From positions 124,001 to 188,000 of the forward strand of contig CANNFU010000005.1 in assembly GCA_947503965.1 (NCBI GenBank): 64,000 nt of DNA, in the 5' to 3' direction. Every line of letters begins with the position of its first letter. Position 1 is the stretch's first letter. A program made the translations under genes and the position numbers. Shown in pieces: positions 56,764 to 64,000 of this stretch. The notes under the pieces are model-generated. The model saw only the letters and a list, made by a program, of their open reading frames with translations. It searched no databases and was not told where the DNA came from. The DNA comes from an uncultured Paracoccaceae bacterium. Its GTDB lineage: Bacteria; Pseudomonadota; Alphaproteobacteria; Rhodobacterales; Rhodobacteraceae.

Positions 56764-57804
56764 TTAGAAACCGGCTTTGATCAGTTCGAACGTTTCTGCC
56801 TGCCGTTCGCGCATTTCATTGCTCATCGGCAATTGGGCAAGGACAGGCACATCAATCATGCCAAGACCCGCAGCTTCCAGATCTTCCTCGGTCAGGATGC
56901 CAGTCAGCGCTGCCGCGTTGGACGAGCCGTAACCGGCCTCAAGCAATGGCACGACGGACGATTCGGCCAGCATCGCGTTGATATAGTCATAGGCCTTGTC
57001 TTCGACGCCCTGGCCGCCGACCAGGTTCACATAACCGCATAGCCACAGCGATGATCCTTCCGCCGCTTCGCGCTGAAACCCGATGGGGCGACCTTCATCG
57101 ACCATTGTGGGGTAGGTTTCGTTCCACGCCCAGCTGACCAAAACCTCGCCCGATGACAAAAGCTGTGCCAGTTCTGCCGGATCGGTCCAATAGGTGCGCA
57201 GGTTCGGATGTACCTCGCGCAGCCAGTTCGATGCGGCCTCGAACTGCTCATCGGTGGCTGTGGTCCAGTTGTCGACGCCAGTAGCAAGGTAGGCCAGCGC
57301 ATAGGCATCATCCACGTTATCGGGCAATGTCAGGCGGCCTGCATAGGCGGGGTTTTTGAACACATCCAGCGTGGCCACGTCTTCGATGGGCACTTCCTCT
57401 GGATTATATGCAATCGCGGTCGAGCCAAAGTCGGTGGGGATAAAGTATGTCGCCTCACCTGCGATGTCGGTTCCGGTCAGATTGCTGTCGAGATCACCAT
57501 AGGCGGGGATTTTGCTGGTATCCCATGGTTCGATGATCCCGCTTTCGGTCCATTTGGATACCGAGCCTGCGCAGATATGCGCTACGTCCGCCGCAAAACC
57601 GGCCCGGATTTTCTGGAACGCTTCGTCTTCGTCGCCGAAGAAGGCGAATGTAGGACTGTCGCCGTGCTTTTCGACATAGTCCTGATGGAATGCCGGGTCT
57701 TCAAAACCCGAGTAATCAAAGACAAGCAGATCAGCATCCTGAGCCGCAACAGATGTCGCGAGCGCTGTGAGCGAGACAGCGCCCAAAAGAATCGTAAATT
57801 TCAT
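56764..57804 (-). CDS. Extracellular solute-binding protein (PotD/PotF-like), orphan
   Basis: The protein has 346 residues with a signal peptide (...LATSVAAQ). The mature sequence has FDYSGFEDPAF, AHICAGSVSKWTESGIIEPWD and FIPTDFGSTAIAYNPEEV, the type 2 periplasmic fold of polyamine and other amine-binding proteins. The ligand could be spermidine, putrescine or a related solute. No ABC permease or ATPase gene is within the window, so its transporter partner is elsewhere. It follows the GntR gene by 62 bp, probably the same operon. Confidence 0.85.
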   Translation of the reverse strand: MKFTILLGAVSLTALATSVAAQDADLLVFDYSGFEDPAFHQDYVEKHGDSPTFAFFGDEDEAFQKIRAGFAADVAHICAGSVSKWTESGIIEPWDTSKIPAYGDLDSNLTGTDIAGEATYFIPTDFGSTAIAYNPEEVPIEDVATLDVFKNPAYAGRLTLPDNVDDAYALAYLATGVDNWTTATDEQFEAASNWLREVHPNLRTYWTDPAELAQLLSSGEVLVSWAWNETYPTMVDEGRPIGFQREAAEGSSLWLCGYVNLVGGQGVEDKAYDYINAMLAESSVVPLLEAGYGSSNAAALTGILTEEDLEAAGLGMIDVPVLAQLPMSNEMRERQAETFELIKAGF

Positions 57805-57866
57805 GACTGGTTCTCCCGGTTGACCTTTACCGGAAAGTTAGGTGTGGCGCGGGCTAACGGCAAGTG

Positions 57867-58607
57867 TCATTTCGCTTGTCGTGCAGCGTTTCGTTTGGCG
57901 ATGACGTCTTGCGCGAGTTCCTGCGTATAAGTTGCCAGATCGGCGAGATTTTCATCTGCTTTTGCACTGTCCTGTGCCTCGATCGCGTCTGCGATGGCCG
58001 TATGCAGCATGATGATGCGTTCGCGGTCGCGCGCGCTGAAGGTGATCATGTTCATCAGCGGTTGCATCGCCTCGACCGCACCGGCCAGTTGGTAGGACAG
58101 GACCGGGTTGCCTGCCGCATCAACCAGCGCACGGTGAAAGGCCACATCAGAGGCACAGAACGCCTCATCCGTGAGACCGGGTTGGGATTGTCTGTGGGCC
58201 TCGGCCCGCATCGTGGCAAGGTGATCGGCGGTGCGACGTTGTGCGGACAGGGGTGCGCAGGCGCGCTCCAGCGCGTAACGCGCCTCGCACGCAGTGGCAA
58301 AGCTGACATCATTCATCGACAACAAAAGCGTCGATGTGGTGATCTGCTGACCATAGGCATCTTCGAACCGCAACCGGTTCACGAATGCCCCGCCCGTCGC
58401 CCCGCGCTGGGTGCGGATCAGCGATTGGGCTGCCAGTCTTTTCAGCGCCTCACGTACCGTCGGCCGCGAGACGTTGAACTGTTCCGCAAGCTCGGCCTCT
58501 GATGGCAGGCGTTCATCGACGGGCAACGCGCCAGAGATAATCGCGTCCCGGATCGCCTTGGCGATCTGGGCTGACAGGTCAGCGGGGTTTGTCGGGTCAA
58601 TTTTCAT
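57867..58607 (-). CDS. GntR-family (FCD) transcriptional regulator
   Basis: The protein has 246 residues. The winged helix (ISGALPVDERLPSEAELAEQ, NVSRPTVREALKRL) is followed by a C-terminal helical FCD domain whose His/Asp metal site is in FHRALVDAAGNP and LHTAIADAI. It is divergent from the DUF2182-dmdA operon. In Ruegeria a GntR gene also precedes dmdA. Tandem operator-like palindromes stand just before its start. Confidence 0.92.
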   Translation of the reverse strand: MKIDPTNPADLSAQIAKAIRDAIISGALPVDERLPSEAELAEQFNVSRPTVREALKRLAAQSLIRTQRGATGGAFVNRLRFEDAYGQQITTSTLLLSMNDVSFATACEARYALERACAPLSAQRRTADHLATMRAEAHRQSQPGLTDEAFCASDVAFHRALVDAAGNPVLSYQLAGAVEAMQPLMNMITFSARDRERIIMLHTAIADAIEAQDSAKADENLADLATYTQELAQDVIAKRNAARQAK

Positions 58608-58633
58608 TTGTCAGACAATTAAACGTCTGACAT
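58608..58633. promoter_or_regulatory. Tandem GTC-N-GAC palindromes between GntR and the dmdA operon
   Basis: TTGTCAGACAA and ACGTCTGACAT are two palindromes with centres 15 bp apart. Taken together they form an 8-bp inverted repeat, TGTCAGAC/GTCTGACA. The pattern fits operators of FCD-type GntR repressors, so both autoregulation and control of the plus-strand operon are likely. Confidence 0.7.
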
Positions 58634-58674
58634 ATCTTTGCGCAAGCCCTGAGTCGCGTTTCGGGAGGACGCTG

Positions 58675-59442
58675 GTGCCGCATTTGATCCGCTCATCGCT
58701 GTGGTTGGCCTTTTTCGGGGCCATCATTGCCGCGTGGTGGATGATGTATGTGATGGCGATGGACATGGATCTGGATTGGATCGGACGTCCGGGGCCGATG
58801 GGGCAGGCGATGGCCGATATGGACCCGCGCATGCCGATGGATATGCCCATGGCGCGGTTTGGCCCGCTGTTTGCAATGTGGGCCATCATGATGGCGGCAA
58901 TGATGCTGCCGACACTGGTGCCGACGCTGAAGACCTATGAACGATTGATGATCAGCGCAGATGGGACACGGGCAGGGTGGCTGGGTGTCTTGCTTGGCTA
59001 CTTTATCGTCTGGGTGGGCTTTGCCGCACTGATCGCAGGTGTTCAGCTTGCCTTGCTTTATGGCGGAGTGATCAACATGCTGGGGATCGGACCCGTCTGG
59101 CTGTCGGCGGCGCTGTTGATTGTGGTCGGGGCCTTTCAGTTTACGCGCATCAAAGAAGTATGCCATGGTGTCTGCCACGGGCCCATGATCTACTTTCTAG
59201 GTCACTGGAAAACCGGTTTCGTTGGTGGTTTGCGCATGGGCCTCCGTTTGGGCGCATTTTGTGTGGTCTGTTGCTGGGGCTTCATGGCCTTGGGTTTCGT
59301 CGGTGGTGTGATGAGCCTGCTTTGGATGGGGCTGGCCACGTTGCTGATGATTTTCGAAAAACTGCCCCAGATCGGGCACCGTATCATTAAACCCACCGGC
59401 GTTGCGTTGATCGCGGCAGGCGTGGGTCTGGCAATCATTTAG
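58675..59442 (+). CDS. DUF2182 multi-pass membrane protein
   Basis: The protein has 255 residues from GTG 58675 (GGGAGGAC just upstream). It has five to six membrane segments and Met-rich MAMDMDLDW and MDPRMPMDMPMARFG, followed by MWAIMMAAMMLPTLVPTL, the family hallmark. DUF2182 is described as a predicted metal-binding integral membrane family and often lies next to DUF1326. It begins the operon that continues into dmdA. Met clusters suggest copper or another soft metal. Confidence 0.88.
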   Translation: MPHLIRSSLWLAFFGAIIAAWWMMYVMAMDMDLDWIGRPGPMGQAMADMDPRMPMDMPMARFGPLFAMWAIMMAAMMLPTLVPTLKTYERLMISADGTRAGWLGVLLGYFIVWVGFAALIAGVQLALLYGGVINMLGIGPVWLSAALLIVVGAFQFTRIKEVCHGVCHGPMIYFLGHWKTGFVGGLRMGLRLGAFCVVCCWGFMALGFVGGVMSLLWMGLATLLMIFEKLPQIGHRIIKPTGVALIAAGVGLAII

Positions 59443-59456
59443 GAAAGGGACGCGAT

Positions 59457-60170
59457 ATGGCTGACAAGAAAGAACGACCCCCTGCGGACAAATTGCCGAT
59501 CTCGCAACGGATCGATCAGCGGATGGACAGCAACCCCTTGCGCCGCAAGATGAAGCCGACCGAATGGGCGATCAAGGGTGAGCTGTTTTTGAACTGTTCC
59601 TGCACGGTGTTTTGTCCATGTGTCGTCAGCCTTGGCGCCCATCCTCCGACCGAAGGGCATTGTCACGCATGGATGGCGATTGCCATCGACGAAGGGCATT
59701 TCGAGGGTGAAGACCTGTCAGGTCTGAATGTCGGCCTGCTGGTCGATATTCCGGGTCGGATGGCCGAAGGCAACTGGCGCGTTGCGGCCTATGTGGATGA
59801 ACGCAGCACGCAAAAAGCCTATAACGGTATCCTGAAAATCTTTAGCGGGGCCGCCGGCGGTACAACGGGTCTGTTCACGATGCTTGTGTCCGAAATCATC
59901 GGGGCCGAGCGTGAAAAGGTTGAGATCGTCCGCGAAGGCGACAAGCGCGGCATCTATATCGGCCGCAAAATTCAGGGCGAGATCGAGATGATGAAGGGCA
60001 AAAGCCCCGATCATCCGGTCATGATCTCAAACTCCAAATACTGGATGGGGCCTGACATAATCGCCGCAGCCGGAACAAAGTCCAAGGTGCGCGATTATGG
60101 CCGGGTCTGGGACTTTGGCGGCAAATCAGCCGAGATTTGCCCGATTGACTGGAAAGGCCCCAAACCGTGA
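59457..60170 (+). CDS. DUF1326 domain protein
   Basis: The protein has 237 residues. The N-terminal part (GELFLNCSCTVFCPCVVS) holds the cysteines conserved in the family, followed by GHCHAWMAIAIDEGHFEG and a beta-rich domain. DUF1326 has no known reaction, but the Cys/His cluster suggests metal binding, with DUF2182 as its usual neighbour. It follows that gene by 14 bp, and its stop overlaps the start of the DinB gene (GTGA). Confidence 0.9.
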   Translation: MADKKERPPADKLPISQRIDQRMDSNPLRRKMKPTEWAIKGELFLNCSCTVFCPCVVSLGAHPPTEGHCHAWMAIAIDEGHFEGEDLSGLNVGLLVDIPGRMAEGNWRVAAYVDERSTQKAYNGILKIFSGAAGGTTGLFTMLVSEIIGAEREKVEIVREGDKRGIYIGRKIQGEIEMMKGKSPDHPVMISNSKYWMGPDIIAAAGTKSKVRDYGRVWDFGGKSAEICPIDWKGPKP

Positions 60171-60679
60171 TCACGCCTGAGTATTGTCGGATGATGGCGC
60201 GCTATAATGCGTGGCAGAATACGGGGCTGCGCAAGATGATCCCGGCGATGGATCATGATGATCTGTACAAGGATCGGGGTGCGTTCTTTGGGTCGATTAT
60301 GCGCACGCTGAACCATCTTCTGTGGGGTGATATGCTGTGGATGAGCCGCTTTGACGGCGGTGAGGCGCCTGACCCAGAAATGAAGATCGAAGACAATTTT
60401 GAGATGGCGCCAACGCCCGCCGTCTGGGCTGCGGACCGGTTTCGGATGGATGCGCGGATCAGGCTTTGGGCCGACAGCCTGCATGCCGTCGATCTGGTGG
60501 GCGATCTGGAATGGTATTCCGGGGCAATGAAAAAGCAGATGTCAAAGCCGATGGCGGTGTGCGTTGTGCAGTTGTTCAATCACCAGACCCATCACCGCGG
60601 GCAGGTCCATGCCATGCTGACTGCTGCAGGGCAGAAACCGAACGATACCGATATCCCCTTTATGCCAGAGGACGTATGA
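60167..60679 (+). CDS. DinB-family protein
   Basis: The protein has 170 residues with the four-helix DinB fold. The metal-binding His triad is in TLNHLLWGD and HQTHHRGQVHAM. Members act as metal-dependent thiol transferases or are uncharacterised. It overlaps the upstream GTGA by four bases, and its TGA overlaps the start codons of dmdA, so it is translationally coupled to the demethylase gene. Confidence 0.9.
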   Translation: MITPEYCRMMARYNAWQNTGLRKMIPAMDHDDLYKDRGAFFGSIMRTLNHLLWGDMLWMSRFDGGEAPDPEMKIEDNFEMAPTPAVWAADRFRMDARIRLWADSLHAVDLVGDLEWYSGAMKKQMSKPMAVCVVQLFNHQTHHRGQVHAMLTAAGQKPNDTDIPFMPEDV

Positions 60680-61779
60680 TGGCGACAATCGCACCTTCGC
60701 GCCGTATCCGGCGCACCCCGTTCACCGAAGGCGTCGAAGCGGCGGGTGTGAAAGGCTATACTGTCTATAACCATATGCTGCTGCCGACAGTGTTTCGGAG
60801 TGTGGAAGAGGATTACCACCACCTTAAATCCGCCGTTCAGGTCTGGGATGTTGCGGTTGAACGTCAGATTGAATTGCGCGGCCCCGATGCCGCCCGGCTG
60901 ATGCAGATGCTGACCCCGCGTGATCTGCGCGGGATGCTGCCGGGACAGTGTTTCTACTTGCCGATTGTCGATGAAACGGGTGGTATGCTGAACGATCCTG
61001 TGGGGCTGAAACTGTCCGAGGACCGGTGGTGGATTTCCATTGCTGACAGCGACCTGCTCCTTTGGGTCAAGGCGCTGGCCTATGGGTATCGCCTGGATGT
61101 GTTGGTGGATGAACCCGATATTTCACCATTGGCAGTGCAGGGGCCCAAGGCGGATGAGCTTATGGCGCGGGTCTTTGGTGATGCGGTCCGTGCGATCAAA
61201 TTCTTCCGCTTCGGCTGGTTCGACTTTCAAGGTGTCAGCATGGCCATCGCCCGGTCAGGCTATTCCAAACAGGGCGGGTTCGAGATTTATGTCGATGGCA
61301 CCAAGAACGGCATGCCCCTGTGGAATGCCCTGTTCGAGGCAGGCAAGGATCTGGATGTGCATGCGGGCTGTCCGAACCTGATCGAGCGGATCGAGGCAGG
61401 GCTTTTATCTTACGGCAACGACATGACTCGCGAAAACACACCGCATGAATGCGGGTTGGGCCGGTTCTGTTCAACGCAAACGGCGATCGGGTGTGTCGGA
61501 CGTGATGCGCTGCTGCGTGTGGCCAAGGAAGGACCAACGCAACAAATCCGCGCTATCGCGATTGATGGCGACATTCCAAATTGTGACAGGGTCTGGCCTG
61601 TCATGGCCAAGGGCAAAAGGATCGGGCAGGTGACCTCGGCTGCGAAATCGCCCGATTACAAGACGAACGTGGCGATTGGCATGGTGCGCATGACCCATTG
61701 GGACGAAGGCACGATTGTCGAGGTTCAGACGCAGGACGGCGTTCGTAATGCGACCGTACACGAGGATTTCTGGATATAG
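60679..61779 (+). CDS. dmdA: Dimethylsulfoniopropionate demethylase
   Basis: The protein has 366 residues, the family's usual size, with the GcvT/tetrahydrofolate fold. It begins APSRRIRRTPFTEGVEAAGV, the family start. Segments NHMLLPTVFRSVEEDYHH, GPDAARLMQMLTPRDL, ARSGYSKQGGFEIYV, HAGCPNLIERIEAGLLSYGND and TPHECGLGRFC match marine DmdA as I know it. It moves a methyl from DMSP to THF, giving methylmercaptopropionate and 5-methyl-THF. An ATGATG leaves the start at 60676 or 60679. Its downstream neighbour acuI supports this. Confidence 0.92.
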   Translation: MATIAPSRRIRRTPFTEGVEAAGVKGYTVYNHMLLPTVFRSVEEDYHHLKSAVQVWDVAVERQIELRGPDAARLMQMLTPRDLRGMLPGQCFYLPIVDETGGMLNDPVGLKLSEDRWWISIADSDLLLWVKALAYGYRLDVLVDEPDISPLAVQGPKADELMARVFGDAVRAIKFFRFGWFDFQGVSMAIARSGYSKQGGFEIYVDGTKNGMPLWNALFEAGKDLDVHAGCPNLIERIEAGLLSYGNDMTRENTPHECGLGRFCSTQTAIGCVGRDALLRVAKEGPTQQIRAIAIDGDIPNCDRVWPVMAKGKRIGQVTSAAKSPDYKTNVAIGMVRMTHWDEGTIVEVQTQDGVRNATVHEDFWI

Positions 61780-61867
61780 GCCGGGCTAGCCTGTGCCAGA
61801 GTTTCTGGCGAAAGTATGAATAGACACGGAAAATCAGGGCCAAGCGCCCGATATGGAAGGAAAGACG

Positions 61868-62851
61868 ATGTTTCAGGCGTTGGTTGTAGAAAAGAATGAC
61901 GAAGGCAAAACAAGCGCATCTGTACAGTCGCTGAGCGAAGACGATTTGCCCGCAGGTGACGTGACCGTCGCCGTTGATTATTCGACAGTGAACTACAAGG
62001 ACGGTCTGTGCATCGGGCCAGGTGGTGGTTTGGTGCGCAATTACCCGCATGTCCCCGGTATCGATTTTGCCGGGACGGTCGAGGCTTCGGACGATGACCG
62101 CTACAAACCGGGCGACAAGGTGGTTCTGACCGGCTGGCGCGTGGGCGAGGCGCATTGGGGTGGCTATGCGCAGAAAGCACGGGTCAAAGCCGATTGGCTG
62201 GTGCCGATGCCGGATGGACTGGACGCGCGGCAGGCCATGGCCGTGGGCACCGCTGGCTTTACCGCAATGCTGGCCGTGATGGCGCTTGAGGATCAGGGGA
62301 TCAAGGACGGGCCGGTTCTGGTGACTGGCGCTGCGGGCGGTGTCGGATCGGTCGCGACCGCGATTTTGGCCAATCTGGGGCATGACGTGGCCGCGGTGAC
62401 AGGCCGCCCCGAGACAGCCGATTATCTGAAATCACTGGGTGCAACACAGATCGTTGCCCGAGAAGAGCTGAACGAGACCACAAAGCGTCCTTTGGAGGCC
62501 GAAACATGGGGCGGCTGCGTTGATGCTGTCGGGGGTGAGATGCTGGCGCGTTTGCTGGGCCAGATGAAGTACGGCGCGTCGGTCTCGGCCGTCGGTCTTG
62601 CGGGGGGGGCGGGTCTGCCTGCCACGGTGATCCCGTTCCTGCTGCGGGGCGTGAACCTGCTGGGCATCGACAGTGTCATGCAGCCGTATGACAACCGGGT
62701 GCGGGCCTGGGCGCGGATCGCCAAGGATCTGCCAATGGACAAGCTGGAGGCGATGATCCAGCCCGCAACGCTGGCGGATCTGCCAGAACTGGGGCGCGGT
62801 ATCCTGAAGGGTCAGGTCAAAGGGCGCGTCGTCGTGGATGTGAACGCCTAA
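61868..62851 (+). CDS. acuI: Acrylyl-CoA reductase (NADPH)
   Basis: The protein has 327 residues (MDR family). It starts MFQALVVEKNDEGKTSAS, with VNYKDGLCIGPGGGLVRNYP, GTAGFTAMLAVMALE and VTGAAGGVGSVA (NADPH site). AcuI reduces acryloyl-CoA to propionyl-CoA and disposes of toxic acrylate from DMSP. GGAAGGAAAG stands ahead of ATG 61868. It follows dmdA by 88 bp in the conserved dmdA-acuI arrangement of roseobacters. Confidence 0.93.
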   Translation: MFQALVVEKNDEGKTSASVQSLSEDDLPAGDVTVAVDYSTVNYKDGLCIGPGGGLVRNYPHVPGIDFAGTVEASDDDRYKPGDKVVLTGWRVGEAHWGGYAQKARVKADWLVPMPDGLDARQAMAVGTAGFTAMLAVMALEDQGIKDGPVLVTGAAGGVGSVATAILANLGHDVAAVTGRPETADYLKSLGATQIVAREELNETTKRPLEAETWGGCVDAVGGEMLARLLGQMKYGASVSAVGLAGGAGLPATVIPFLLRGVNLLGIDSVMQPYDNRVRAWARIAKDLPMDKLEAMIQPATLADLPELGRGILKGQVKGRVVVDVNA

Positions 62852-62899
62852 ATCCAGCTGGCTGCGGGGCCAATCGTGCATTTTTTAGTGCTTGTGGGT

Positions 62900-62930
62900 C
62901 TGTTTGCGACATGGTCTGTGTCGCAAACAG
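62900..62930. promoter_or_regulatory. 12-bp perfect inverted repeat between acuI and BCCT gene
   Basis: CTGTTTGCGACA (62900-62911) and TGTCGCAAACAG (62919-62930) are exact inverted copies with a 7-bp spacer. No T tract follows, so it could be an operator for the transporter gene or a hairpin ending the operon. Confidence 0.65.
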
Positions 62931-63016
62931 TAAATGCATCGGCGTATAACAGTTTTGTGAAACTCAGAGCTTGGGTTATGCTGTTTGCATAAAAAACAAG
63001 CAACGGGGAACAAAAC

Positions 63017-64000
63017 ATGGCACCGAAGCCACCACTGATGCATCTGCCGATCAAGACGGCAGCCAGCGGTTTTTACCGCGGGTTTACAAAAGATGTGACA
63101 ATTACAGCCAAAATACTGGTCGGGGCATTGATCATCTGGGCGGTCGCATTCCCAGAGAACGCAGCCGGTATCCTGAGCACGATCAACGGATTCATTCTGG
63201 CGTCATTCAACTATTGGTACGTGTTTGTGATGGCGTTCTTTGTCATCCTTTGCTTTGCGCTGGCCTTGTGGCCCGCAGCAGGCAGGCTAAAGCTGGGGAT
63301 GCCGGACGACAAACCGGAGTTTTCGAATTTCTCGTGGTTTTCCATGATGTTCGGGGCCGGTATCGGGATCGGGATGCTCACATTCGCCACCGCAGAACCG
63401 ATGTATCACTGGGCCAGCAACCCGCAAACCATCATGGGGGAAACCACCGGCAGCAGTGCCGATAACGTGCGTGCCGCCTATGTCTGGTCATTTACGCATT
63501 GGGGGCTCGCGGCCTGGGCATCCTATGCAATTGTCGGTCTGGCGCTTGGTTATTTCTCTTATCGCCGTGGCCTACCGCTGACGATCCGGTCCGGCCTGAC
63601 GCCGCTGTTTGGTAAATCCCTTTCGGGCCCTCTGGGGCATGTCGTTGATGTTGTTGCCGTTGTGGCAACGGTGCTGGGCGTCTCGCAAACGTTGGGTTTC
63701 GGTGTCGAGCAGTTCATCTCTGGTCTCTACCGTATCGGGTTTGGCGAATGGCTCTACACAACGGATGTGGCGGGCGATCAGTCGTCTTCAACGATGGCGA
63801 TTATCGTGGCTTTGCTGGTCATCATGGGGGCCTCTACGCTGTCGGCCCTGTCCGGTGTGGGCAAAGGCATCAAATGGCTGTCCAACATTAACATGGGGCT
63901 CAGCTTCTTCGTCCTGGCGTTCTTTGTCATCTTCGGCTCGACCTTGTTTGGCCTAACTGCGCTGTTTGTCGGTATCTGGGACTATCTGATTTCCATCCCC
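63017..64000 (+). CDS. BCCT-family transporter, partial (3' end outside window)
   Basis: The first 328 residues are visible. About seven membrane segments are seen. The family glycine motif is in GAGIGIGMLTFATAEPMYHW, and the tryptophan-rich segment SFTHWGLAAWASYAIV precedes the sixth. BCCT carriers import betaine, carnitine, choline or DMSP with Na+ or H+. The location behind dmdA-acuI makes DMSP or glycine betaine the likely substrate. The ATG at 63017 follows AACGGGGAAC. Confidence 0.93.
   Translation, partial: MAPKPPLMHLPIKTAASGFYRGFTKDVTITAKILVGALIIWAVAFPENAAGILSTINGFILASFNYWYVFVMAFFVILCFALALWPAAGRLKLGMPDDKPEFSNFSWFSMMFGAGIGIGMLTFATAEPMYHWASNPQTIMGETTGSSADNVRAAYVWSFTHWGLAAWASYAIVGLALGYFSYRRGLPLTIRSGLTPLFGKSLSGPLGHVVDVVAVVATVLGVSQTLGFGVEQFISGLYRIGFGEWLYTTDVAGDQSSSTMAIIVALLVIMGASTLSALSGVGKGIKWLSNINMGLSFFVLAFFVIFGSTLFGLTALFVGIWDYLISIP

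Noticed and set aside
58411-58674. N-terminal extension of the DUF2182 frame
   Set aside because: It runs antisense to the GntR DNA-binding domain and through the operators; GTG 58675 has a good ribosome site and the family N terminus.
1-64000. CRISPR array, insertion sequence, prophage or integron
   Set aside because: No regularly spaced direct repeats, transposase, integrase or phage genes were seen on reading both strands.

Overview
This is a 64 kb chromosomal segment of a marine alphaproteobacterium of the order Rhodobacterales (Roseobacter group). The placement rests on content visible here: a circularly permuted two-piece tmRNA, an alphaproteobacterial SOS box in front of recA, the F1-ATPase inhibitor zeta, the fumC-DUF4169-ribbon-helix-helix operon, GCCTCCGGCGG-type intergenic repeats, and a DMSP demethylase (dmdA)-acuI operon. 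Genus cannot be fixed from sequence reading alone. No CRISPR array, prophage, transposase or rRNA was found; the window is mostly core genome with a few accessory islands.

Layout. 0-8 kb: SDR (cut by the window edge), HAD phosphatase, MazG, two paralogous outer-membrane barrels, an M20 amidohydrolase followed by two tandem agmatinase-family genes, and a frameshifted TbpB-like lipoprotein. 8-10.5 kb: small membrane proteins behind an FNR-like box, and a sulfotransferase. 10.6-20 kb: recA, alaS, DUF1330, MOSC, typA, an intact TbpB-like lipoprotein, icd and a CAU tRNA. 20-24 kb: purM-purN, rnd, sufE. 24-28 kb: a corrinoid/one-carbon module (corrinoid protein, a 51-residue membrane peptide, DUF1638), a PA0069-type radical SAM protein and a homocysteine methyltransferase. 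28-35 kb: zeta inhibitor, purC-purS-purQ, a DctB/DctD-like two-component pair and an exported WD40 protein. 36-44 kb: rne behind a structured leader, a DenD-like dehydrogenase, tusA, ccdA, a membrane alpha/beta hydrolase coupled to a P450, and small genes. 44-49 kb: fumC operon, sspB, chrA with a frameshifted chrB, DUF1194. 49-53 kb: ssrA (tmRNA), delta-class carbonic anhydrase, a DUF2892-SRPBCC pair divergent from a LysR regulator, a cupin. 53-57 kb: hemN with an FNR-like box, and a copper-delivery cluster (ClbS-like, DUF2946-like, PCu(A)C, SCO). 57-64 kb: orphan periplasmic binding protein, GntR/FCD regulator, a DUF2182-DUF1326-DinB-dmdA-acuI operon, and a BCCT transporter cut by the right edge.

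How the parts fit. The right end reads as a methylated-sulfur/osmolyte module: a probable DMSP/betaine importer, DMSP demethylation and acrylyl-CoA reduction, with a GntR regulator whose start is overlapped by two palindromic operator-like sites. The unusual part is that three poorly characterised proteins (DUF2182, DUF1326, DinB) precede dmdA, the last with overlapping stop/start codons. A second one-carbon module at 24-28 kb could handle methyl groups through a corrinoid protein and homocysteine methylation. Other points for a second look are a DctD-like regulator without the sigma54-contacting GAFTGA motif, two genes each broken by an apparent single-base deletion, FNR-like boxes, a large hairpin at the rne start, and a 14-blade exported WD40 protein.
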